A stretch of 64,000 bases of DNA, taken from assembly GCF_900115775.1 (NCBI RefSeq), contig NZ_FOXS01000002.1, positions 310,001 through 374,000 of the forward strand, given 5' to 3'. Below the pieces are notes generated by a model. The model was not told the origin of the DNA and did not search any database. It saw only the letters and a program-made list of their open reading frames with translations. The stretch is from Hymenobacter arizonensis (GTDB lineage: Bacteria; Bacteroidota; Bacteroidia; Cytophagales; Hymenobacteraceae). A program made the translations under genes and the position numbers. Shown here one piece after another: positions 16,896 to 25,494 of this stretch; position 1 is the first letter of the stretch, and the number at the start of each line of letters is the position of its first letter.

Positions 16896-19800
16896 CTACT
16901 GCGTGAGGCTGTAGCGCAGCTGCAGGCCGCCCTCGGTCATGGAATTGCGGAAGGCGTTGCTGATGCGAGGCGTAGTGATGGTCTGGCTGTAGTACAGCTG
17001 CAGGTTCAGGCGCGTGTTCAGCAGGTAATCGATGGTGGGGCGCAGCTGGAAGGTTTTCGAGCCGTTGGTAATCTGCCCTTCGGCGCGGCCCTCAAGGGGG
17101 CCTGTGGAACCAGGCTGCGGGGGGGTGCCCACGTCGACCACGTCGAGGATGCTGCGCTGCACGCTGATGTTGTCGCGAATGCTCAGGTCGAGGCGGGCCG
17201 TGAGGTTGTTGCGCAACACGCGCTGCTCGCCGCCCACTTTGAAGGGCAGTTTGAGGCTGTTGGTGGCGTAGCCCAGGCCCACAATTATCTCGTTGGTGTA
17301 CAGTTCGGTCACCTGCGAGTTAGTGGTGTTGAGCACCACGGCGCGGTCGGTGCGGTACTCCAGGCGGCCGGTGGCCCGGCTCACGGTTTGGAAATTGACG
17401 CCGATAAGCGGCGACAAGCGCTCAATGATGCTTACCTGCCCCACCACGTAGTAGGGAATTAGCTGGTTGGAGGCGTTTCTAAGGTTGGGAAACTGGCTCT
17501 CGGGATTGAAATCGGGAGCGTATACCGTGGACGTGGTGTAGCTGCCCACGCTGTAGGTCGACGAGTAAGCGTGGTTGAGGGTGAACGACGAGAAGTATTG
17601 CTTGATGACGGGCAAGTCGGCAAACCCGTTGTAGTCAACCCGCCAGTTGGGCAGGGGCAGCATAGCAAACGGGTTGAACTTCTTGGCCTCGTAACCGTCC
17701 GAGTCGCGGCCGTGGTAGGCGTCGATAAAGCTTTGCACCAGCACTTCCTGCGAATTGTAGCCGTAGCCAGTGGGGCCGGCAATTGGGTTGGCATCGGTGA
17801 GCTTCTGCCGCACTTTGGCACGGTTGGACACGAATCGGTTGAAGGCCTTTGAGGTTTCGCCGTTGCGGCCCAAATCACCAAACAGCGTTTGGATGGTGAC
17901 CGTGGACGTCTGGAAAGAACCCGTGCCGAGCAGCGGGTTATTAGCGAGCTGCGTGAGGCCGGTGCTGGGGTTGCGCACGGGCAGCAGCGTTACCGTGTCG
18001 AGCAGGTTGCGGTAGTACACTTCCTGGTTGCGGGCCAGCTGCCGGCGGGCATCTACCTGAATATTGAAGCCGCGGAATGGCTCCAGGGCAGTGCGCAGCG
18101 TGAGCGTTTCCGTGAGCAGGGAGCTCAGCGGAGTGTTGAGGAACTCGCTGCGGTCGGTGTACCAGCCGTTGCTGCGGGCGCGGTCAAACAGGTTGGGCAG
18201 GTCGTATTGCTTGCCCAGAATGAACGGCACGCCCGGGGCGGTAAAATCATTGTCGAGGCCGAAGGCGCGGGTCTTGGGCAGGTAGCCCGGCAGCAGGGTG
18301 CCGTCGGTGCGCACGTAGGTAAAGTTGAGCGAGCGGGCCGTCATCAGCGAACGGAGCACGGCTTTCACGAAGCGGTTGGCTTCCTTGGTGGTGTCGGCTG
18401 CTGCAGGCTGCTGGCCCCCTTCCTGGGCCTGGGCGCGGGTCCGCGGCTCGGGGCGGGGCCGCGCCGTGGGCGGCGGGGCGTTGTTGATGATGTTGAGGAA
18501 GCGCACCTTGTTGTAGAGCTTCACCAGGTCGATGCGGCCGTTGGCGCTGATTTCGCGGTTGTTCTGGATGGTGTTGCCCAGGGCCAGCTCTTCGGTTCTG
18601 GCGTCTTGTTCCTCGTCGCCGGTGGGCACAGGGTTCAGCGGAGCAAGTAGCGCCGTGGACGCGGCCTGCCACGTGTAGCTGGCCGAATAGCGGGTGTCGG
18701 CGCTTAGCCAGTCGGTAAGCGGGAACTTGTCGAGCGGCAGGCGGTAGGTGAGCGCCGCTACCTGGTTGAAGTTGGTGGTGCGGCCGCCGCGCAGCAGGTT
18801 TTCCTGCAGCTCGCGGCGGTTGCGGACGGCCACATCGCTGCCCCCAATGGTGCGGCCCAGGCCTTCGTCGACTACGCCGCGGTTGTTGGCGGTGTAGTCA
18901 AAAATCAGGCTCTTGGTCAGGTCCCACTTCAGGTCGTAGATGCGGCTGATGAAGAACGACTTTTGAATCACGGGTGAGCCGGCCTGCACGGGCAGTTCGC
19001 CGGGCGCGAGCACGCGCTGCAGGAACCGCTCGTTGTAGCGCCGGTCAATGTCGGAGCGGAAGGAAAAGCGCGAGGGCAGCGGCGTGAAGTTTATCTCCTG
19101 GAAAATCTTCAGGTAGGGGTTATCCAGCGCCGTTATCTTGCTCAGGGGCGTGTAATTCTTGGGCGTGGTCTGGTACACGTAGGCCACGGCGGCGGTATAG
19201 GCCCGGGTATAGTCGCGCTCGGTGCGAATGTCGGTGTGCAGGCGGTCGGTGAGGGAATAGCTCAAGGCCAGGTTCTCAATGTCCCAGGGCTTGGGCGTGG
19301 TGGGCGCCGCGCCGGGCTTGCCGGGGCCGCGTTCCTTGCGCACGTTCAGCAGCGAGATGCTGCGGCTGGTGGTTTGGTCGATGACCTTGCTGCGGTACTC
19401 GGCCTGGGCGGCGGTGTTGGTTTCGCCGGTGGTGGGGTTGGTAAACTTTTCGAGGCTCTGGTTGAGCTTGGTGTCGGGGTCGAGGGGGTCGTAGAGGGGG
19501 GCGCGGCTTTCGTGGCCCACCTGCAGCAGCACGGGCACCCGCAGCTGCAGCTGCTCGGGCAAGAACTTCTCGGCGGCCACCGTGGCCTGCAAGTCGCCAC
19601 GGAACGCATCGTCGATGGAGCGCTGCTGCACTTTGTCCTGCAGGCCGCCAAAGCCTACGCTGGTGAAGCTGCCCGTGGCCGTGATGTTAGCTAAGTCGGC
19701 CATTTTCACATTGAGGCGGGCAGTGGCGGCGTAGCCGGCCTGCTGCTCAAAGTCAAACACCCGGAATTCATCGGCCCACAGGTTGGCGCTCACGCTGGTT

Positions 19801-22800
19801 GCGCTGGGGTCCACGCCATCAGCGGTGGGGTTCAACATGCCTATCATCACGCCCTGCACCGCCGAAAAGTCGGGGTTGCCGACCACCGTAATGGTGGCGC
19901 CGTTGGGCAGGGTTTTGGTGTAGGGAACCTGGTAGGGGATGCGCAGCTTGTTGCGCTCCGACTTGGCATCGATAAAATCCTGAAACGCCACGTCGATGCG
20001 GTTGGCCACGGGCCATACCTGGTCAACGGAGGTCTCGCCGCGCCGGGTCATCACCAGCGGCAAGGCGTACTGGTAGAAGTTTTGGGTGTAGTCGGTGCCG
20101 ATGCGAATGAAGCCCTGCACCTGCGTCTGGCCTTGTTCCACGCTTGCATCTTCGCTGTCGCCGTGCAAGAACATGCGTAGGCGCTTGTAGCGCAACATGT
20201 TAATGGTTATATTTTTATAAGCCGCCTTGGCGTAGCCATCGCGCAGGTTCGTGACGGACAGGCGCAGGCTTTGCTCATTTTGCAGGCGGGCAACGCTGCT
20301 GCTGCCGTACTCGCGGTCGCGCAGAATGCCGGGCGGCGATACGTAGGGAATGCTGCTGCCCACGGCCAGGCCGTTTTCCTCCACGCTCACCGTCGACACG
20401 CTGAAGGCGTCGGCGTCGGTGAGCGTGCCCACGGGCGGCGTATTGCCTTGGCGAGTGTCCACAATGCGGTAGATGAAGCGGCGCCACTGGTTGGCAACAA
20501 ACTGCGGCTGCACCAGGCGCAGCACCACGGGCTGCTCCCAGCCGGTCATGTACATGCGCAGGAAGCGGATGTTCTTGAAGCCAAACTCGTCCTGGGCACC
20601 CCGCACGGTGAAGCCCTCCCGAATCGGAATACGGAACTGGTACCACGTCACGGCATCGCCGCTGGTGCGCTCGTCCGCGTTTGTTACCTTGTCGATGATG
20701 AAGTTCTGGCCGACTTCAAGACCGCCACCAGCCACCGTGGTGGGGCGCAGCGGTATGCGGTATTCGTAGTAGCGCTCCACGTCCTGCACCACGTTGTCGC
20801 GGTTCAGGTCTTCTTTGTCGGGGAAGGCCGTCGAGCTGAGCTGGTTGTTTTCGGGGGAGTTGCCCTCGTAGCCGTTGTAGTCCTTGTAGCGGCCCAGCAG
20901 CTTGGTGTTGGTCTGGTCGTAGCTAGGGTCGAGGTGGTGGCGGAAGTTGTCGCCCGAGGGGTCGGGCAGGGAGGTGTAAGGCGCGCCGTACTGGGTTTGA
21001 GCCCGTTCGCTGTTGTCGTTCACGCCGTCGAGGCCCACGTCCTGCCGCTCCCGGGCACCGGGGGCAGCGTTGAAGGCATCGGTCAGGAATTGCTGGCGCG
21101 TCACGCGCCCCCACACCGTGGGACTGCTATTGTCGCGTATTTCCTGGGGGTCGTCGGTGGTGGGCAGGCCGTTCTCAAATTCGTGCTGGTTGTCATTTTT
21201 CAGCACGTCTTCGCTCACGTTGCCCAGGTTGATGAGCAGTTCGCCCCCGGTGGTGTTGACCACGTCGTTGCCGTCCTGGTCGGTCACGCTCACCCGTGCG
21301 TTGGGCGCGTTCGGGTTGGTCACCTTCAGGAATGGGTCCATCATCCAAAACTCGAGGTATTCGATGTTGGAGTTGTCAAAGTCGGTATCGAAGGTGATGG
21401 CCCGGCTGATGCCGCCAAACTTATCCTGCGGCCGCTCGGCGCCAGCGAACCGCTTACCAGCAGCATCAATATTGGGATTGTAGTTGTAAGGCCCCCGCTC
21501 GTTGGGGAAGTAGGCCATGTCGAACGTGTACTCGTAGCCGTTGCCAGTGGCCCCCAGGTCCTTGTTGGGGAATACCTCGTCGCGCTTAATGCCGCGCACG
21601 TAGTGGTTGGTCAGGTCGCCGGCCCCAATGTTGCCGGGCACGTTGGGCCCGCCGGTGTAGTAGCTCTGGTCGATGGTGTACCAGGCCAGCTTGGCGCGCT
21701 GGTAGTTGGAGGGCAGGCCCACGGCCGTGCTACCCGTAATGGGCAAGGGAGTGGCCGCCAGGCGCCACGCCGGAATGGAAGCCAGCCCCCCGAGGGTGTA
21801 AGGCGTGCGCGCATTCTCGAAGTCGTCGATGTACGACACCCCATCTTCGCCGTTGCCCAGCCGTGATTTCCCCGGCAGCAGCTTGGCAAACTCTCCACTA
21901 AAGGCAATGGTGGAAATCTCCTTGGTCGACACAAACGGAAGCATGTCGAGGTACTTGGTGAGCACCCGGCTGTCTTTGCGGATGCTGCCGTCGAGCCCCA
22001 CAATGGTGTTGTTGCCGGGCTCGTCGCCGATGTTCACGCGGTTGATGCCGGGGGCCTGCCGCTCGAGCAGGTGCAGGGCCGTGCCGCCAATGTTCACGTC
22101 CTTGTTCAGTCGGTAGTCGAGGCGCACGCCCAACATCTGGCGCGGCTGCACCTGCACCAAGGCATTTTTCTCAAACTCCACCCGCAGCTCATTGGCCGAG
22201 TTCAGGTAGGCCGGATTGAGGATTTGCACCTTGGCCTGGTCGTAGAACACCTGGTAGTCGACGCCCTCAGTGAGCAGCGTTGAGCCCGACCGCACCCGCA
22301 CCGAGCCCTGCGCAATGCCAATGCCCGGCAGCAAAATTTCGTTGGATGCGGCGCCGCCCTGGAAGCGCCCGCGCAGGAAAAACTTGTCCTTTTCCTGCCG
22401 CTGCTGGGCGTCGCTCTGGGTCTGGGTGTACAGCTCATCGTACACGTACTTCTCAATCAGGTCGGTTTCGCTGGGGTCGAATTGCGACCGCAGGTAGGAG
22501 CCGAAGGGTTCCACGTTCGGGAAAATGACCTTGCCCAGCTCCGGGTCGATGGTGACGCCGGGGAAAAAGTCGAAGTTGCCGTCCGGGTTGCGGTCGTTGT
22601 TGGGGTTTACGTTGTCGAGGTTCAGCACCTCAATAATCGGGCGGTTGGCAATGCGGGCGCCTTCCTTCAGCGAAATCAAATCGACGCCGGTTTCGTCGTC
22701 TTTGTAAATGAGCTGCAGCTGGAAGTTGTCGCGCTGCAGCTGCGAAGCGTTCAGGGGATAGATGTTTTTCATCATCAGGTCCCAGGTCGGCGTGTTGCGC

Positions 22801-24452
22801 GTCAGCAGGTTCAGGTTTAGCGGGTTTTTGCTGGGGTCGGCCACGCCCACGCCGGGGTTGCTGGCCCGCAGCATTTTCAGGAACACCACTTCGTCGGGGC
22901 GCCGGGTGGCGTACTCGTCCTGCGTTTCCCCTACCTGATAGGTTTGGCCATTGAAGAGGTACTGGTAGCTCACGCCCAGCACCTGGTCGGGCAGCAGGGC
23001 CGTGTTCAGCGACACGTAGCCGAGCTGCGGGTTGAAGGTGAATTCACGCGGGTCAAGCTTGCGGGCTCGTACCCGCTCAAAGTCAATGTTTTTGCTCAGG
23101 CCCTGACCAGTTTGCAAAACAGCATCTACCCCAAGGTTGTCGCGGGCAGAAGGAGTACTAATCAGGGTTTGGTACAGCGAGTTAGCGCTGTTTTTGGCCG
23201 GCACCTGCTGGGTGGGGCTGCCCTGCCGGTACCTGTCCTGATAGAGCCGCAGCGGCTCGGCCAGGTCCATCAGCGTCACCACGTTGCGCAGGTTTTCGGT
23301 GGTGCGGTTGTCGTTGGTCACGTACACCTCCACGCGGGTGATGGTGATGCCGCTCTGGATGGTGGGCAGGTTGCGCAGCGCCTGGTCGTAGCGCTCGCGG
23401 AAAAAGTGCGACAGAAAGAAGTGCCGGTCGCGCTCGTACTGGCTGGCCTTGATTTCGTACTGCCGGCTCTGCGCGCCGTTCTGAATCCGAATTTCGTCGG
23501 CCGTACCGCGCACGGTGGCAGCCACGGCCGTCACGCCCAGCTTGCCAAACTGCAGCTGGGTTTTCACGCCAAACAGGTTTTGCCCGCCCTGCACCAGGGA
23601 GTTGGTGAGGGGCAGGCTCACGTTGCCCAGGTCTACCTTGCGAATGATGTCCGTTTCCTCGCCCGCGTAGTCGAACCGCATCTGGTTGTCGAAGTCGAAC
23701 GAGGCCTTGGTGTCGTAGTTGAACACCAGCTTGAGCTTGGTGCCAATGGCGCCGGTCAGGTTGACGTTGATGTTCTGCTCGAACAGGAAGTCGCCCACGC
23801 TTTGCTGGCGCAGGGTCAGGGCCGGATTTTCGTTGCGGTTGTGGCGCCAGCCAAACTTGAGCGTGACCGAGCCCGCGGGCCGAATATCAACGTAGCTGCC
23901 GCCAAAAATGCGGTTGGCCACAGGGCCCAGGTATATCTTGGGAATGAGGCGCTGGGCCTGCGGCGTGCCCGCCGCGGCCTCGGGGCCGGTCACGCCGCCC
24001 TTGGCCTTGTCGCGGTAGTACCCCCGGATGCCCTCGCGCCGCTGAAACTCGGCGTACTGGTCGTAGGTGAGCACGCTGGGGTCGCGGTAGTCAATCTCGG
24101 CCCCCACCCGCTCCTTCACATCAAATTGCTTGAGGCTGTCGTCAACCGTAACGTCGAGTTTCACGTTATTAGGCAACGGCAGCACCAACGGCGACTCGCG
24201 GCGACGCACGCCAAACGGACTGCCGGGCCGGTCCTGGGCGCGCACCCGCGGCCGGCGAGTGGGCTTGTAAGGGCCCAAGGTATCGGCCACAGCTCCTGCG
24301 GGCTCGGGCGTATCGAGAGCCAGTGTGCGGCTGGCACGCAGCCGACCGCTGGTCAGGCGCGAGCCTACCAGTGGAGAGGCCTGCGCCCACCAGGTCAGCA
24401 GGGACGCGACCGCAACAACCGACGCTGGGAGTATCTTCTGACCGAATTTCAA
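16896..24452 (-). CDS. sprA: SprA, outer-membrane translocon protein of the type IX secretion system
   Basis: 2518 residues, the longest gene in the window and close to the usual size of SprA (about 2400). It begins with an export signal (about 1-26). Family features include PKIYLGPVANRIFGGSYVDIRPAGSVTLKFG, QLQFGKLGVTAVAATVRGTADEI (split here for length by eye), DDFENARTPYTLGGLASIPAWRL and a barrel-like C-terminus ending GLQLRYSLTQ. By family knowledge SprA forms the very large outer-membrane barrel through which type IX substrates pass, and it supports gliding. The order maeB-(DUF885)-ruvA-sprA-gcvH-vanZ supports the call. Three likely substrates lie in the window (1-549, 695-4759, 7697-9421). 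Confidence 0.96.
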   Translation of the reverse strand: MKFGQKILPASVVAVASLLTWWAQASPLVGSRLTSGRLRASRTLALDTPEPAGAVADTLGPYKPTRRPRVRAQDRPGSPFGVRRRESPLVLPLPNNVKLDVTVDDSLKQFDVKERVGAEIDYRDPSVLTYDQYAEFQRREGIRGYYRDKAKGGVTGPEAAAGTPQAQRLIPKIYLGPVANRIFGGSYVDIRPAGSVTLKFGWRHNRNENPALTLRQQSVGDFLFEQNINVNLTGAIGTKLKLVFNYDTKASFDFDNQMRFDYAGEETDIIRKVDLGNVSLPLTNSLVQGGQNLFGVKTQLQFGKLGVTAVAATVRGTADEIRIQNGAQSRQYEIKASQYERDRHFFLSHFFRERYDQALRNLPTIQSGITITRVEVYVTNDNRTTENLRNVVTLMDLAEPLRLYQDRYRQGSPTQQVPAKNSANSLYQTLISTPSARDNLGVDAVLQTGQGLSKNIDFERVRARKLDPREFTFNPQLGYVSLNTALLPDQVLGVSYQYLFNGQTYQVGETQDEYATRRPDEVVFLKMLRASNPGVGVADPSKNPLNLNLLTRNTPTWDLMMKNIYPLNASQLQRDNFQLQLIYKDDETGVDLISLKEGARIANRPIIEVLNLDNVNPNNDRNPDGNFDFFPGVTIDPELGKVIFPNVEPFGSYLRSQFDPSETDLIEKYVYDELYTQTQSDAQQRQEKDKFFLRGRFQGGAASNEILLPGIGIAQGSVRVRSGSTLLTEGVDYQVFYDQAKVQILNPAYLNSANELRVEFEKNALVQVQPRQMLGVRLDYRLNKDVNIGGTALHLLERQAPGINRVNIGDEPGNNTIVGLDGSIRKDSRVLTKYLDMLPFVSTKEISTIAFSGEFAKLLPGKSRLGNGEDGVSYIDDFENARTPYTLGGLASIPAWRLAATPLPITGSTAVGLPSNYQRAKLAWYTIDQSYYTGGPNVPGNIGAGDLTNHYVRGIKRDEVFPNKDLGATGNGYEYTFDMAYFPNERGPYNYNPNIDAAGKRFAGAERPQDKFGGISRAITFDTDFDNSNIEYLEFWMMDPFLKVTNPNAPNARVSVTDQDGNDVVNTTGGELLINLGNVSEDVLKNDNQHEFENGLPTTDDPQEIRDNSSPTVWGRVTRQQFLTDAFNAAPGARERQDVGLDGVNDNSERAQTQYGAPYTSLPDPSGDNFRHHLDPSYDQTNTKLLGRYKDYNGYEGNSPENNQLSSTAFPDKEDLNRDNVVQDVERYYEYRIPLRPTTVAGGGLEVGQNFIIDKVTNADERTSGDAVTWYQFRIPIREGFTVRGAQDEFGFKNIRFLRMYMTGWEQPVVLRLVQPQFVANQWRRFIYRIVDTRQGNTPPVGTLTDADAFSVSTVSVEENGLAVGSSIPYVSPPGILRDREYGSSSVARLQNEQSLRLSVTNLRDGYAKAAYKNITINMLRYKRLRMFLHGDSEDASVEQGQTQVQGFIRIGTDYTQNFYQYALPLVMTRRGETSVDQVWPVANRIDVAFQDFIDAKSERNKLRIPYQVPYTKTLPNGATITVVGNPDFSAVQGVMIGMLNPTADGVDPSATSVSANLWADEFRVFDFEQQAGYAATARLNVKMADLANITATGSFTSVGFGGLQDKVQQRSIDDAFRGDLQATVAAEKFLPEQLQLRVPVLLQVGHESRAPLYDPLDPDTKLNQSLEKFTNPTTGETNTAAQAEYRSKVIDQTTSRSISLLNVRKERGPGKPGAAPTTPKPWDIENLALSYSLTDRLHTDIRTERDYTRAYTAAVAYVYQTTPKNYTPLSKITALDNPYLKIFQEINFTPLPSRFSFRSDIDRRYNERFLQRVLAPGELPVQAGSPVIQKSFFISRIYDLKWDLTKSLIFDYTANNRGVVDEGLGRTIGGSDVAVRNRRELQENLLRGGRTTNFNQVAALTYRLPLDKFPLTDWLSADTRYSASYTWQAASTALLAPLNPVPTGDEEQDARTEELALGNTIQNNREISANGRIDLVKLYNKVRFLNIINNAPPPTARPRPEPRTRAQAQEGGQQPAAADTTKEANRFVKAVLRSLMTARSLNFTYVRTDGTLLPGYLPKTRAFGLDNDFTAPGVPFILGKQYDLPNLFDRARSNGWYTDRSEFLNTPLSSLLTETLTLRTALEPFRGFNIQVDARRQLARNQEVYYRNLLDTVTLLPVRNPSTGLTQLANNPLLGTGSFQTSTVTIQTLFGDLGRNGETSKAFNRFVSNRAKVRQKLTDANPIAGPTGYGYNSQEVLVQSFIDAYHGRDSDGYEAKKFNPFAMLPLPNWRVDYNGFADLPVIKQYFSSFTLNHAYSSTYSVGSYTTSTVYAPDFNPESQFPNLRNASNQLIPYYVVGQVSIIERLSPLIGVNFQTVSRATGRLEYRTDRAVVLNTTNSQVTELYTNEIIVGLGYATNSLKLPFKVGGEQRVLRNNLTARLDLSIRDNISVQRSILDVVDVGTPPQPGSTGPLEGRAEGQITNGSKTFQLRPTIDYLLNTRLNLQLYYSQTITTPRISNAFRNSMTEGGLQLRYSLTQ

Positions 24453-24644
24453 GCAGCTAAGTGGATAGTGGCGCTTGCCCCACGGTTCGCGTTGGGCAAG
24501 GCGTTCTGTATAAAATAAGCCAATGGCGCCCGGCCATCAGTGGTCAGAAATCGAGCGAGTAGTTGCCCAGTGGCCGGCCCCAATGAGCCGATACCAGCGT
24601 GAGCAACCCTGAGACAGCGAAAACCCGAAAATTTTCGCCGCGAC

Positions 24645-25250
24645 TCAATGCGACTTCAAAGCAAATTTAATCAATTCCTCCACGCTAAGCTCCCCGCCGT
24701 GCTTCTGCTGAATCTGGTCCAGCTGCTTTTCGGCGGCGGCCCGCGCAAAGCCCAGGGTCACCAGGGCTTGCAACGCCTCCGAGCGGCGCGTATTGTGTTG
24801 GCGGGCCAGCGGCACGGTGTCTACCCCGGCTTTGGCCAGCAGCTCGTCTTTGCGCAGCTTGTCTTTTAGCTCCAGTATAACGCGCTGGGCCGTCTTGGGA
24901 CCCACGCCTTTAATGCTCTGGATGGCCCGCACGTTTTCGTTCACGATGGCCTCGCGAATCTCGCCCACGCTCATGCTGCTCACCATCACAATGCCCGTGC
25001 CCGGCCCGATGCCCGACACCGAAATGAGCTGCATAAACAGCGCCTTTTCGCTCGGGTCGAGAAAACCGTAGAGGGTCTGCCCGTCTTCCTTGATGTGCTG
25101 GTAGGTGTAAATTTTAGTGGCTGCCCCCTCGGGGGGCAGCTTGGAGTAGGTAGCGAGCGAAATTCGAACTTCGTAGCCCACCCCAAGGATGTCGACAATG
25201 GCTTGCGTAGCGTCTTTGTAAGCGAGTTTACCGTCTAGGTAGGCAATCAT
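24645..25250 (-). CDS. ruvA: Holliday junction branch migration protein RuvA
   Basis: 201 residues from the ATG at 25250 (MIAYLDGKLAYKD), the usual start. The frame continues 37 codons upstream, but that part has no RuvA character and overlaps a structured leader. Domain I is an OB fold (about 1-65). Domain II has two helix-hairpin-helix motifs (VSGIGPGTG, IKGVGPKTAQRVILEL). Domain III (about 150-201) contains EALQALVTLGFARAAAEKQL and ends EELIKFALKSH. RuvA binds four-way DNA junctions and loads the RuvB motor, whose gene is not here. sprA starts 192 bp downstream. Confidence 0.96.
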   Translation of the reverse strand: MIAYLDGKLAYKDATQAIVDILGVGYEVRISLATYSKLPPEGAATKIYTYQHIKEDGQTLYGFLDPSEKALFMQLISVSGIGPGTGIVMVSSMSVGEIREAIVNENVRAIQSIKGVGPKTAQRVILELKDKLRKDELLAKAGVDTVPLARQHNTRRSEALQALVTLGFARAAAEKQLDQIQQKHGGELSVEELIKFALKSH

Positions 25251-25332
25251 GCAGGAAATGAAATAAAAGCGAGGCAGGCGCCAGTCCCTCAGCAGGCCAG
25301 CAGCACTGTGGAATTTCGCCCGAAGTACTGAT

Positions 25333-25393
25333 AAAAAGCCGGAACCGGCTGGCATACTCAACAGTAGACTCGCCGGTTTCTATCCCAAATTTA
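25333..25393 (-). promoter_or_regulatory. Possible leader with terminator/antiterminator upstream of ruvA
   Basis: On the minus strand a TAAATTTG box (25393-25386) is followed by AACCGGC (25378-25372). Then comes AGCCGG-TT-CCGGCT (25350-25337) with five T after it. The early AACCGGC can pair instead with the GCCGGTT inside the terminator-like hairpin (25349-25343), giving two exclusive folds. The -33 element is not well spaced and the terminator loop is tight, so this is tentative. Confidence 0.35.
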
Positions 25394-25420
25394 CTGGCTT
25401 TTTGGCCAAATAATTTGGCT

Positions 25421-25469
25421 AAAAAAAGGAAATATCGCCCCCGTGCGCTGGCACGAAGGCGATATTTCC
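25421..25469 (-). terminator. Rho-independent terminator of the DUF885 gene
   Basis: A perfect 12-bp stem pairs GGAAATATCGCC (25428-25439) with GGCGATATTTCC (25458-25469). A small inner hairpin CGTGC/GCACG fills the loop. The seven plus-strand A at 25421-25427 give a T-run on the minus strand. It separates the DUF885 gene from ruvA. Confidence 0.88.
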
Positions 25470-25494
25470 GCTTAACCCCGTTCGGACCGCCGAA

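Noticed and set aside
20271..21866. 531-codon plus-strand ORF inside sprA
   Set aside because: Antisense shadow; sprA has clear family features throughout.
22944..24518. 524-codon plus-strand ORF over the 5' end of sprA
   Set aside because: Antisense shadow rich in His/Val/Ala with no signal or domain.
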